DNA of 64,000 nt from Oscarella lobularis (Eukaryota > Porifera > Homoscleromorpha > Homosclerophorida > Oscarellidae), in assembly GCF_947507565.1 (NCBI RefSeq), contig NC_089178.1, positions 1,240,001 to 1,304,000 of the forward strand, written 5' to 3'. Below are positions 42,218 through 51,310 of this stretch, one piece after another. How positions within the stretch are numbered: position 1 is the stretch's first letter; the number at the start of each line of letters is the position of its first letter. Below the pieces are notes generated by a model, which saw only the letters and a list, made by a program, of their open reading frames with translations, had not been told where the DNA came from and did no database searches. The position numbers were made by a program, and so were the translations under genes.

Positions 42218-43596
42218 ATGTCGAGGTTCGACGAGTTTGCTGACATTCAGCGTCTTCGATCTGTTTCTTGCAGGAGTCTACCGCGTTTGGGAGTGTTTGG
42301 AACGGGATTCGCAAGCCACAAGTGCATTCCCCTGTGCCGAAAAATCGGCTTCGAAGTGACGGCCGTGTGGGGCATAACGCTGGAGAAAGCGCGAACTCTA
42401 GCAAACGAATTCGACGTTCCATTTCACACGTCTACCCTGGGCGACATTCTCATTCGCTCAGACGTCGAATTGGTGATGATTCTCACTCCACCCTACCTAC
42501 ACGCAGAAATATCAGTCAAAGCACTTTCAGCGGGTACGCGAAATCGATTTTACCTAATATTCTTCTTCGAACGATCGTTCGACGTTCTAGGCAAGCACGT
42601 CATCGTGGAAAAACCGCCGAGTCTCTCTCTATCTGACGTGGAAAAGATGGTGACAACAGCGCGCTATTATCCCATGCTTCTATCGGCATTAGACAGCAAT
42701 TTGCGCTTTTTACCCGCCTTCCTTCGAATGCGCGATTTGATCAGCACAGGATACTGCGGCGACGTTCTCGTCACCGAAGTGCGTCTCCATCATCCGCCCA
42801 TCGTTTCTTCGAAAGGATACAATTGGCTTTGTGACGAAGCTATGGGGGGCGGGGCGCTGAGCTTGAGCGGTTGTCAGATGATCGATATCGTGACGTTTGT
42901 GACGCGACAGCGCGCCGTGGAAGTGAACGGTTTCTTGGAGACGTTTGTGAAGGAGACGTCGAGTATTGGCGGATATCGATCCATAACCAGCGACGATTTT
43001 TGCACATTTCAAATGAGATGTTCGGGTGGTGGGTGTGCCACTGTGACAATCAATACTCACATGCATAGTCGGTTTTGTATGGAATTGCTTGTCGTTGGAA
43101 CGAAGGGACGACTTGTTGTGCGAAATACGGAGTTGTACGGGCAATTGAATGAGGAACGACGTGAGAGGCTCATTGTCAAGGATGAACGGGATTGCGGCGG
43201 AATCAATGTCGATGATCCGGAAATTAGTCGCGATATTGCTTTGCCGTATCTTAAGGGATGGATATTGAGTATGAAGGCGTTGAAGGACGCGTTCTCTCAT
43301 CGTACGAGTGACAGATTGACGATTGATTGTATGGAACAGGTATGCTTTGAATGATGTGCCTTTCGAGATAATGACGATGATGATGATTTCTCTTCTAGTC
43401 TCTCGTTCAATCTGTCGCCACGTTTGAAGATGGTTTGTACATACAGTCTGTACTTGATGCTATTCGTTTGTCGAGTAAACGAAAGAGGTGGGCTCAAGTT
43501 GTGATGCCTGAAGAATCGGCTGAAGCGAATCCGTTTTGGACTGCTGCTAGACCCGAGAGAGCATCGCCTATGGCACACAGGGCAATGCAATCCTAA
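42218..43596 (+). CDS. GFOD: Glucose-fructose oxidoreductase domain-containing protein (GFOD1/2)
   Basis: NAD(P)-binding Gfo/Idh/MocA-family protein. Exons 42218-42533, 42591-43339 and 43399-43596 give about 420 residues. The Rossmann motif is LPRLGVFGTGFASH, then FEVTAVWGITLEKARTLANE, the family GKHVIVEKPPSLS (equivalent to the EKP motif; vertebrate GFOD has CEKAA here), ARYYPMLLSALDSNLRFLPA, YNWLCDEAMGGGALSLSGCQ, TSDDFCTFQM, ELLVVGTKGRLVVRN and SVATFEDGLYIQSVLDAIRL. The order and the DDFC block match vertebrate GFOD. Retention of EKP suggests a more ancestral, possibly catalytic cofactor site, which is inference. An in-frame ATG at 42139 would add an Arg-rich N terminus. Confidence 0.92.
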
Positions 43597-43695
43597 ACAA
43601 CAGAAAACAATAATAAATACAAATTAGTTAACATTCCGGGCGTTTCGACGGTTGTCTTGTCGACGCGTCTAGCGCGCGCGCACGATTTTTCGAAG

Positions 43696-44206
43696 CGCAG
43701 TGGCTATTGTTACGACAGTTTCTGAGCGCCAGTCTAGCGCACTATAGCTGCAGTCTAGCATTATAAAGTCCTGCGATAACGCTGCGTTTCCAGGGATGAC
43801 GCGATAGCTCAACGGGCAGGGGGGGGGTGCTGGGAGGGGACCGAATGCAGAAACCACGGGGCACGTGACGGGTCGGGGTTCGAATCACGAAGCGTTCTCT
43901 TTTTTTTTTCTTTTTTTTCTTTTTCTTTCTGTACCTAACCGGCGATATACGATCACCCGCGACTGTGGCTTAACCGCCCGTAGCATGGTGGTTCCAGGGG
44001 GGCGAAGCCCCCCTCTGCGACCTATGCTCATTGGGGCGGTTAAGCCCGGAGCGGGGCCGCCACAGATACCAGTAAGGTTTAGGGTTAGGGTTGGGTTAGG
44101 TACATGAAAAAAACGCTTTATAAGCTCTCTACTCTATAGTGCGCTAGACTGTCGTAACAATAGCCTCAGAGGTCCAGTTACGACTGTCGTAACAATAGCC
44201 ACTGCC
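43696..44206. mobile_element. MITE with 9-bp target duplication, inserted at the NRF1 start
   Basis: Terminal inverted repeats of about 22 bp: left CAGTGGCTATTGTTACGACA (from 43698), right its complement ending at 44204. The flanking TTTTCGAAG at 43687-43695 is repeated exactly at 44207-44215. The right end carries a second copy of ACTGTCGTAACAATAGCC (44148-44165), and a longer inverted match (CTATAGTGCGCTAGACTG) pairs with 43731-43746. The interior holds a hairpin (GGGGGGCGAAGCCCCCC) and telomere-like TTAGGG units at 44078-44100, but no transposase. The CAGTGG terminus with an 8-9-bp duplication suggests a non-autonomous hAT-like element. The element fills most of the GFOD-NRF1 interval. Confidence 0.8.
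43805..43886 (+). other. tRNA-like pol III A-box and B-box inside the MITE
   Basis: TAGCTCAACGGG (43805-43816) fits the A-box TRGCNNARYNGG and GGTTCGAATC (43877-43886) fits the B-box. The arms of a tRNA do not pair and the spacing (72 nt) is longer than in most tRNAs, so it is a tRNA-derived remnant (SINE-like), not a tRNA gene. A T-rich tract follows at 43897-43930. Confidence 0.5.
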
Positions 44207-44215
44207 TTTTCGAAG

Positions 44216-45385
44216 ATGGCGGAAAGCGGTCTCGATTCCTTTAATCAACCAGCGCAGCAGCCGCAACAGCAGCAATCAGCATCTCAGCCACCGGCATCGC
44301 TCGCAGACATAAGCGGACGAAGCCTAGCAGGTGGGGGCCCCCCATCGGGAACAACCGTATCGACAACAACGCCATCTTCGTCGTTGCGTCTCGTCGCCAT
44401 GCCCCCTCCCACTCCATCATCCCAATCAGCAGCCGACTATCTCGCCTACAAACGACGCCGATCGATGTCATTCGAAGCGAATCCGACCGTTCGAAAACGC
44501 CAAGCGAATCGTCTTCTCGCCAAACTCAAAGCGACGATCAACGAATTCGCAACGCGCGTCGGACAGCAAGCGGTCGTCGTTCTAACGAGCGGCAAAAGCA
44601 GCACAGGATCGAACGAGACCCCAATGGGAATCAAAGTGTTCGGCGCTTCGCCCCTCGATTCGGTGATTCGACGCGAAAAGGACGAAATCTTAAAAGAACT
44701 TCAAGCGGCTGCTCTTTACGCTTCGACTCAACCGGCTCCCCCCGTCGACAAATTCGATCTTCCGCGTCTCGTCGTCGACGGCGTGCACGTGCCGCTCGAT
44801 AAAATGACCCAAGCCCAATTACGAGCTTTTATACCGGGAATGCTCAAAGCGTCGCTTCAGCGCGGGAAACCCGGATGGGGAAAGGAAGAATTGCGTCCGG
44901 AATGGTGGCCGCACACCGTTCCGTGGCAGAACGTGCGTAGCGACGGACGCGACGTACAGCAGAAGGAACAGCAGACGTGGACCGATGCTCTTCGTTCCGT
45001 CATTCATTCCTGTTATCAGTATCACGATCGGCTTGATTTGCTTTCGGAGAAGAGTCCGGAGGAAGCGGTGGCCGACGCTTCTAAAGGAGTTGTTGTTAGT
45101 AGCATTGGTGCTGTTAGTTCGCCGGCTTTGGAACAACAGCTCATTATTCAGCAGTCTGCCTTGCAACAGATTCCCGCTGATGGAACGATTCTTCTTCAAC
45201 ATCACTCTCTTGATCCGTCTTCTATCAATATTCAGGATATGTATATTTTGACGTCGGATGGCGGGCAAGTTGTCATACCGACGGCGAATCAGCAAGTGGA
45301 AGTGACGAGCGTTGCTCAAGGAAACGTCATCGCTCAGCAAGAGTCCAATGAAGCGGTTGAAGTGGATGTTGACATTAATGCCTAA
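44216..45385 (+). CDS. NRF1: Nuclear respiratory factor 1 (intronless)
   Basis: Homodimeric transcription factor that binds GCGCATGCGC-type sites in promoters of mitochondrial and growth genes. It is a single exon of 389 codons. After a Gln/Pro/Ser-rich N terminus (MAESGLDSFNQPAQQPQQQQ) comes the NRF1 DNA-binding domain, ANPTVRKRQANRLLAKLKAT, TRVGQQAVVVL, KVFGASPLDSVIRR, MTQAQLRAFIPGMLKASLQR, GKPGWGKEELRPEWWPHTVP and WQNVRSDGRD, very close to human. The C terminus is Gln/Val-rich, consistent with an activation domain. Uninterrupted coding stands out among neighbours with 3-33 exons. The start codon directly abuts a transposon target duplication, so the 5' UTR and promoter are element-derived or lie further left. 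The stop is 38 bp from the convergent SET gene. Confidence 0.96.
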   Translation: MAESGLDSFNQPAQQPQQQQSASQPPASLADISGRSLAGGGPPSGTTVSTTTPSSSLRLVAMPPPTPSSQSAADYLAYKRRRSMSFEANPTVRKRQANRLLAKLKATINEFATRVGQQAVVVLTSGKSSTGSNETPMGIKVFGASPLDSVIRREKDEILKELQAAALYASTQPAPPVDKFDLPRLVVDGVHVPLDKMTQAQLRAFIPGMLKASLQRGKPGWGKEELRPEWWPHTVPWQNVRSDGRDVQQKEQQTWTDALRSVIHSCYQYHDRLDLLSEKSPEEAVADASKGVVVSSIGAVSSPALEQQLIIQQSALQQIPADGTILLQHHSLDPSSINIQDMYILTSDGGQVVIPTANQQVEVTSVAQGNVIAQQESNEAVEVDVDINA

Positions 45386-45423
45386 GAGGAGAGGAGACAC
45401 GAGTACTTGTACTGACTGTAGAA

Positions 45424-46163
45424 TTAGAATAGCTTTGGATCATGTGGTAAATACCCTTTGCATTTGTCTGATTTACATAAACACGTGATTCGACTTTGAT
45501 GATATGTTGCTGATTGAATTTCTCCGCCTCCTCCTCCTCCCCCTCCTCCGCTGTAGTCCAGTGTCAGCTCCTCCTCGGCGTCGATGTCTCTTAGAGCGAA
45601 TATTGCCAGTCTTGGTACTATCGTTTCTACTCGCACTGGAAAAACGGCGCAATTGGCGTCGCACGAATGATTCATGTACTTGGCGAGAGTGAAACTCTGC
45701 GACGCGTCAATGTAAGTGCAAAGGACTTCGTTGCGAGCCGAAATATGTTCTCGAAGAACGAAGATCCAATTCGTGTTTTGCAAGCCTTCTCGAATCAGAG
45801 CCTCTTTCTTTCTCACCACTTGTCCGAAATACTCGCAGATAAATTTTCCAGCAGGAAGATGACCTAAGAGAAAAAGTGTGAGCAAACGATCGAGGTAGGC
45901 CTACAGTGTCCATTTTATTTACTCAATGTTCTCAGAGCGAGTCCTTTTGCTCCGGCCCGATAGACCTGTAAAGGTGCATTTGATCCATTCTGGACGGTTC
46001 TGTTGGGACACGTTCTGCTGCACGTGCACTGGCTATTGCATTCGTATAAAACGGCTCTATCGAAGCTTTCGAGGCAACCTCGATCGTCGCACACTGCACC
46101 GTTGGATAGAATGCATAAACATCCAACGCCACAAACGCCGTCACAGTCGCAACTAACGCTCAT
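45424..46163 (-). CDS. SETMAR-type histone-lysine N-methyltransferase (SET domain)
   Basis: Two exons, 45923-46163 and 45424-45863 (226 residues). The pre-SET cysteine cluster is CDCDGVCGVGCLC ... CNSQCTCSRTCPNRTVQNG, then LALRTLSHLPAGKFICEYFG, FVLREHISARNEVLCTYIDA and YMNHSCDANCAVFPVRVETI with the catalytic NHSC. FALRDIDAEEELTLDYSG provides the ELTLDY motif and CLCKSDKCKGYLP is post-SET. This matches the SET half of vertebrate SETMAR, which in primates is fused to a mariner transposase; no transposase is present here. A run of nine or so glycines follows LDYS, encoded by a GGA/GGG repeat, lengthening the SET-to-post-SET linker. The likely substrate (histone H3 K4 or K36) is by analogy only. 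Confidence 0.88.
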
Positions 46164-46218
46164 TCCCCCGTCTGAACCGACTTAGCGCACTCTAATCGTC
46201 GTCCGTTAGCAACGCGAC
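46164..46218. promoter_or_regulatory. 55-bp divergent promoter SET methyltransferase/EFCAB10
   Basis: Start codons of two divergent genes are 55 bp apart, the tightest pair in the window. It contains TTAGCGCACTC but no full NRF1 palindrome. No TATA box is seen. Confidence 0.4.
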
Positions 46219-46818
46219 ATGTCTACAAGCAGACAAGAGAAAATAGAGCGCTACTTGAGCGAAAACAAGATAGCCGAACTGATTTCGAACATCACGACTG
46301 CTCTCGTTTATAAGAGACCGGGTAAAAATAAAAAAGAAGGCGTTGCTAAGCAAAACCGTTTCTCTCACCGGCACCATATGGCCATCGCGATCCCTTTTAT
46401 TATTAGACGATCCCAAAGCATTCATTGTGAACTTTCTCGAAAAATTGAAAAAGCTACGAGAAGACGAGGAGACGTACGGCGAGAGCGCTTTTTTCGACGA
46501 GCACAATCTCGTCGCTCTCTTCGGTCTCATGGACGTCACCGGTCAAGGTTTCATTACGAAAAGTCAATATACGCAAGGTGAGTTTCTACCTCGAGTCGTT
46601 GAAGAATTCCAATTCATTGAATTTCGTCAGCTTTCAAGGCTTTGGGAGTGAGTGATTTCAACGAGCATCCACTGGGTCACGATCTAGACAAAATCTCAAA
46701 AAATGCGTTTTTGCGTGAAGCGTGAGTATCAACATGAAGTTCAACTTCAAACGTTGCCTGGATCTTTGCTTTTTTTAGAAAAAACGCTTTACGAAAGTCG
46801 ACGTCAACTTTCTCTTGA
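46219..46818 (+). CDS. EFCAB10: EF-hand domain-containing protein 10
   Basis: Exons 46219-46321, 46407-46577, 46631-46721 and 46779-46818 give 134 residues. The N terminus EKIERYLSENKIAELISNIT, then LVYKRPDDPKAFIVNFLEKL, is an RIIa/DPY30-type dimerisation-docking helix pair with the characteristic RPxDP turn. HNLVALFGLMDVTGQGFITK resembles an EF-hand loop (DVTGQGFIT), followed by a second degenerate helix-loop (LGHDLDKISKNAFLREA). This order and length match vertebrate EFCAB10, a small ciliary/testis protein. RIIa modules usually dock on radial-spoke or AKAP helices, suggesting an axonemal role (inference). Confidence 0.9.
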
Positions 46819-46877
46819 AAATTTTAAATTCTAGCTAGACACGTGCAGTAAATAAATAAATAAAATCGATGAGCTCC

Positions 46878-47820
46878 CTAAGGAACCTTCCACATTGTTT
46901 GCTTTTGGGCTAAAATGGGCCCAGATCCTGATACCTGTCTTTGACTGGCATAGTCTGTTAGAGCTGTCAAAGTAAGTGGCTCCCATCCTCTGGCCCTCGG
47001 CTTCGAAGACGTCGTAACTGGGGGCAGAGTCCAAGGGGTGTCAGCGCTTTCAACTCGAATAACTACGGGGTTATCTGGAGGAGGAGTTGCAAAATCGGCT
47101 TTCTCTGGGGGCAAGTGTACAAGACTATTAGCGCTTTCTACTTTTTTCACGACCGGTTTCTAGACGAAAACAGCAATAGAGCATATATACTGTATATGTA
47201 CTTTTTAGGTGTATACTACTAACTTCGTATTTTCTGTATGTTCCTCCTGCTTGTTCGGGATTATATAGTTTCTTGGTTTGAACGAGCTTCTTGGCTTGAC
47301 GTTGATGACGATGAGACATCTCGTACATGACTTGCTTAGCAAAAAACGCCTCTCTCATTGGCTTCAACGCCTTAGTGGATACGGAAAATTTCTACTGCGA
47401 CAAGATCAACGTAGTTTGTGCTATTTACCTCTTCTTCCTCACTCACACCTTCTAAGCCAACTAAAGGCTCTAATTAATTAATTTTCATACCTTATATGGT
47501 ATGTTGGGTTACCTGGGTGACCGTAATTCCTTGCGATTCTCCTATGTCTATCGAGTCGCTCTGTGCGTCGCTTTTCCAAGCTCTAAACGTCGTGATCGTT
47601 CGCTTTTTGGCGCGAACGTATAAGTTTTCTTACGAGAAGAATGCTTTTGCGTCCTCGTTCCTTGGCCATTTCGCGCTGAACGTCGTCGACGCGAAACTCG
47701 GGCGTTTTACGAGTCAGCTGAAATGACGACGCCCCTTTCGACTAACGCGACCGTCAATCCAACGTCTGTACTCGTAAACGATTGCCCTACCTCACTAGAC
47801 TGGCTTGAAAGAGCTTCCAT
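46878..47820 (-). CDS. Unrecognised basic protein, possibly ciliary
   Basis: Six exons on the minus strand with clean GT-AG phases, starting MEALSSQSSE (47820) and continuing LTRKTPEFRVDDVQREMAKE, SLEKRRTERLDRHRRIARNY, PLVGLEGVSEEEE, REAFFAKQVMYEMSHRHQRQ, KLYNPEQAGGTYRKYE and the last exon KPVVKKVESANSLVHLPPEK ending SGPILAQKQTMWKVP, about 220 residues. It is Arg/Lys-rich with a helical N-terminal half and a Pro/Thr-rich C-terminal half; no membrane segment or catalytic motif is seen. The stop is 59 bp from the convergent EFCAB10. I do not recognise the family. Confidence 0.75.
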
Positions 47821-47877
47821 TTACGTGGAGGACTTAGCAACGAATACGGGCTTCATGCGTCACATGTCTCTAATTTC

Positions 47878-48908
47878 TTATTGACAGGATGCAAATTGGT
47901 CGAGTTGAAGCATAAACGCTTGGTTGGGAGACACTATAGATCGTCTTTCTTTGATAAATTTCAAGGCCTCACTTGCACTCATTCTACACATTTTGCTAGA
48001 ATTTTTTCCACATCTGTACTTCTGATACTTACTGCTCACTTTTGATTAGATACGCAATAACAAAAGCTGCTGATCTACTCACACCCTATACAGAGCACCA
48101 TAAAATACGCCGGGGTGGCTACACTGTACTTACTCTAGAGCAGTGCACAAGAACTCGGCCATTCGCTCGTTTGACGTTTTCTAGGAAATCTATAGCTGTT
48201 TCAAAGTGTGCAGACAAGTCCTCTTGAAGTGAGTCCTCCACAGAGATTCTGCTATATTGAAGAGAAAAAGCAGAAGAATCTAAGGAAATCAATCATTAGT
48301 CTGATCTTTAGGCATTGCATCATCGATGACCTTCAAAGTGATCTCTGCATTCCGTAGTACAATTCAAAATGTGACTTAGTTTTAAATTTTGAATGATCTA
48401 CGTAAGGCAATGATTATAAAATACCAAAGGCACCTACGAACCTTTTCTTCATCTGCACAAATTTTCGAGCCCAGAAATATGTGGTCCGTGATCTTTTGAG
48501 GATAACAGAGCCGAGGGTCACAGTCAGGATGATCAGTGCACAGAAAAGGAAATTCTTTGCAAAATCGATCGTAACCGCCTTCAAGAAGCCAAATCGACCG
48601 AATCTTCGGCCGCTCTCGAAATCTAATCAATAATTTTAATTAACGAATGCCTCCCCGACTCACTGCTTTATCGACCTTTCTAAGATTTTTTTATTATCAT
48701 CCGAAGGTTTTACACAGACGGTACCGTCTTCATCGTATGCTATGACGAGGTCTTGCTGCTCATGCTTCTCCCATTCGCCGGCGGCTGCAGGTTCGGCGCG
48801 ATCGAGATGAGCCTTCTCGTATGCAGACGTCGATCTCAGATCGACGATGAGATAGTCCCATAAGTACGAATTGAAAACCTGTGTCGCAGACGGTACAACG
48901 AAAGTCAT
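47878..48908 (-). CDS. STYXL1: STYXL1-like rhodanese / dual-specificity phosphatase
   Basis: The N-terminal rhodanese/CH2-like domain reads MTFVVPSATQVFNSYLWDYL, IVDLRSTSAYEKAHLDRA and RSIWLLEGGYDRFCKEFPFL. A dual-specificity phosphatase domain follows: CYPQKITDHIFLGSK, IIQNLKLSHILNCTTECRDH, a general-acid-region exon ending in RISVEDSLQEDLSAHFETAI, then NGRVLVHCSR|GVSRSAAFVI and MSASEALKFIKERRSIVSPN, ending QLDQFASCQ. The layout matches STYXL1/MK-STYX, a mitochondrial/stress-granule pseudophosphatase in vertebrates. Here the CX5R loop (HCSRGVSR) is complete, so this protein may be an active phosphatase. The signature is split by an intron. An active MKP-type DUSP is the alternative name. It starts 87 bp downstream of the SSADH stop on the same strand. 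Confidence 0.82.
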
Positions 48909-48995
48909 TTCCCTTTCGTTTTGCAGTAGTGTACGCTAAAGACCCGCCCCTTTCATCCCCTGTTTCCGCTCGGATGTACAAAAGTAAAAAAGATG

Positions 48996-50959
48996 TCAAA
49001 TATTTCCAATGCAAATGTACTTTGTTTGAAGATACTCGTCAATGCCGTACTTCGATCCTTCTCGTCCCAGACCCGACTGTTTGACTCCGCCAAATGGTGC
49101 AACCTCTGTCGAGATGAGACCCTCATTCACTCCCACCATACCGCATTCGAGAGTTTCAGCTACCCTCCAAATTTGACTTACATCACGCGAGTAGAAATAA
49201 CCTAATATAAAGTGTTTTTTTAAAATATATAGATATATCAAAGTGATGGCATCTCGTACCAGCAAGACCAAAGGGAGTATCATTAGCCAATGCTACAACC
49301 TCGGCTTCCGACTTAAATCTTAAAAAATATACTAAATTCTCTAAGCTTGAATTTCCTGTCAGTGACTACTTGATTATTGGCGCTACAGGACCAAACGTTT
49401 CCTCGTGTGCAGCCAGCGTTTCCTTTGAGCAATCAGTGAGCAAAGTCGGCTGAAAAAAGGTGCCACCCAAGTCGTGCAACGAGCCCCCACACTCGAGTTT
49501 GGCGCCTTTGGATAGAGCGTCCTCAATGTGCTGCTTAACCTAAGTTATTCAAAAAAGATGTTTGGGATTGTTTGAGATAGAATTATGACGTACTTTTTCT
49601 ACAGCTCGCTGATTTATGAGTGGGCCTTGTTGAACTCCTTCTTCGAAGCCGTTTCCAACTTTTAGTCCAAGAACGGCCTTTTTAAATTTAGCGCAGAATG
49701 CGTCGTAGACGTTCTCTTGAACAAAAAAACGATTGGCACACACGCAAGTCTGGAAAGAGTCAGTAGAGCGAAAAATTCAATATTTAATTACTTCTTACCT
49801 GACCAGAATTTCGGAACTTTGACGCCATTGCTCCGTCGACTGCTGCGTCAATATCGGCGCTATCAAAAACAATAAACGGAGCAAGGCCACCAAGTTCAAG
49901 AGAGAGCTTCTTAATCGAATCTCCTGACCACTTCATGAGAGTCTAGAAAAAACGAGACTGCTATAGTAATACAGTACTCTATTATTAATTTATTGATTCA
50001 TTTGTCTCGCCTTTCCCACAGCAGTCGAACCCGTAAACGAAACCTTGGCAACGTGCTCATGCATCGCCAGCATGTGACCAACGGACGAAACCTGATTGCG
50101 CGAGCAGGTGACAGTGTTATAAACCCCAGGCGGAAAACCCGCTTCTTCAGCCAACTAGAAAAAATTGAAGGTGCACGGAATCTAGGTGTACATCAGTGAC
50201 ACTCTCACTTTTGCCAACGCCAATGCGGTCAGAGGCGTATCTTCAGCGGGTTTCACTACGGTCGTGCAACCGGCTGCAAGAGCAGCCGCCGCTTTTCGAG
50301 TTATCATAGCCATAGGAAAATTCCACTAACAAAAAAGGTCACCCACACACACACGTAGTCTATATTCTAGATATCTACAGGTGTTATAAGAGCGGATACG
50401 CCGACTGGTTGTTTGATGACTAGCAGACGTTTCTTTGGCGAAATCGTCGGAATGACGTCTCCGTATGTTCGCTTCGCTTCCTCTGCGAACCATTCAATGT
50501 AGGAGGCGCCGTACGCCACTTCGCCGCGACTCTCCGTAAGTGGCTTGCCCTGTTCGGAAACTGTCTTCTTTTTGAGGGTCAATGTAGTATAGAATTACCT
50601 GTTCTGCAGTCATGATGCGAGCCAAATCCTCTCCATTCGACTTGACGAGATTGTGCCACTTTCGAAGCAGGTCACTCCTCGCCTACAAGACTTTTACGCA
50701 CATAGTCGCGTTTTCTGCGTACAGTACGTCCTACTTTGGCCGGCGTTTCTGACCAAGACGTTCTTGCTCTGTAGGCGTGCTGAATTGCAGAAAGTGCGTC
50801 GTGCTCGTCCATGTCTGGCACCGAAGCGAGAGTGGCTCCCGTCGCCGGATTGCGCACCGGAAAGACTGCGCCGCTTCTCGAGCTAACCCATGCTCCGCCG
50901 ACGAATGCCCTGTCGCAAATCAGAAGCGATTTCGTGATAAAATCCGCAGCTTTCGACAT
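48996..50959 (-). CDS. ALDH5A1: Succinate-semialdehyde dehydrogenase
   Basis: Mitochondrial NAD-dependent enzyme that oxidises succinic semialdehyde in GABA breakdown. The start [20 protein letters not shown] leads to [60 protein letters not shown] and [14 protein letters not shown]. Then come [10 protein letters not shown]-type and [10 protein letters not shown] blocks with [20 protein letters not shown], which holds the catalytic Cys and the CVC redox pair of SSADH. The C-terminal half reads [40 protein letters not shown] and [20 protein letters not shown], ending KYICIGNI. The [24 protein letters not shown] block separates it from other ALDH families. An obvious presequence is not visible; an upstream in-frame Met (MGTDLIARVY) may extend it. 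Confidence 0.95.
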
Positions 50960-51310
50960 GGTACAGTAAACGCGCGCTATCAAATCAGTCCCCAAAAATA
51001 AACCTAAGTCAAAAAATCAATACTTTGTCTGCATCCAACATCGCCAGCATGCGTCCCATGTAGTCTAGTAATGAGCGAGCTATGTAACCTACAGCTCATT
51101 CTCAATGAATAGGCTTTGCCTATCATTCGACTTTCCTTGACCAATTTAGTGGCGCATTGAGCGCCGAAGGAAAAGAGAAAGAGATAGGAAAAGAGTCAAG
51201 AAAAAGAGAAGAGGTAAGGCAAAGACTTTCGTACATGAAAAACGAACTAAAACGTAAAACACAGAAAACAAGCCAATCACTTTACAGAAGACTCAGCAGC
51301 AGACTAATAA
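50960..51310. other. Interval between SSADH start and DCP1 stop
   Basis: 351 bp with purine-rich AAAGAGAAAGAG runs at about 51170-51215 and no supportable exon. It likely contains the SSADH promoter and the DCP1 3' UTR. Nothing else is seen. Confidence 0.4.

Noticed and set aside
43801-43890. tRNA gene suggested by A- and B-boxes
   Set aside because: Acceptor, D and T arms do not pair and the box spacing is too long; it lies inside a MITE.
45424-46163. SETMAR transposase half expected from the primate gene
   Set aside because: Only the SET part is present; flanking sequence belongs to other genes. The primate fusion is a late event.
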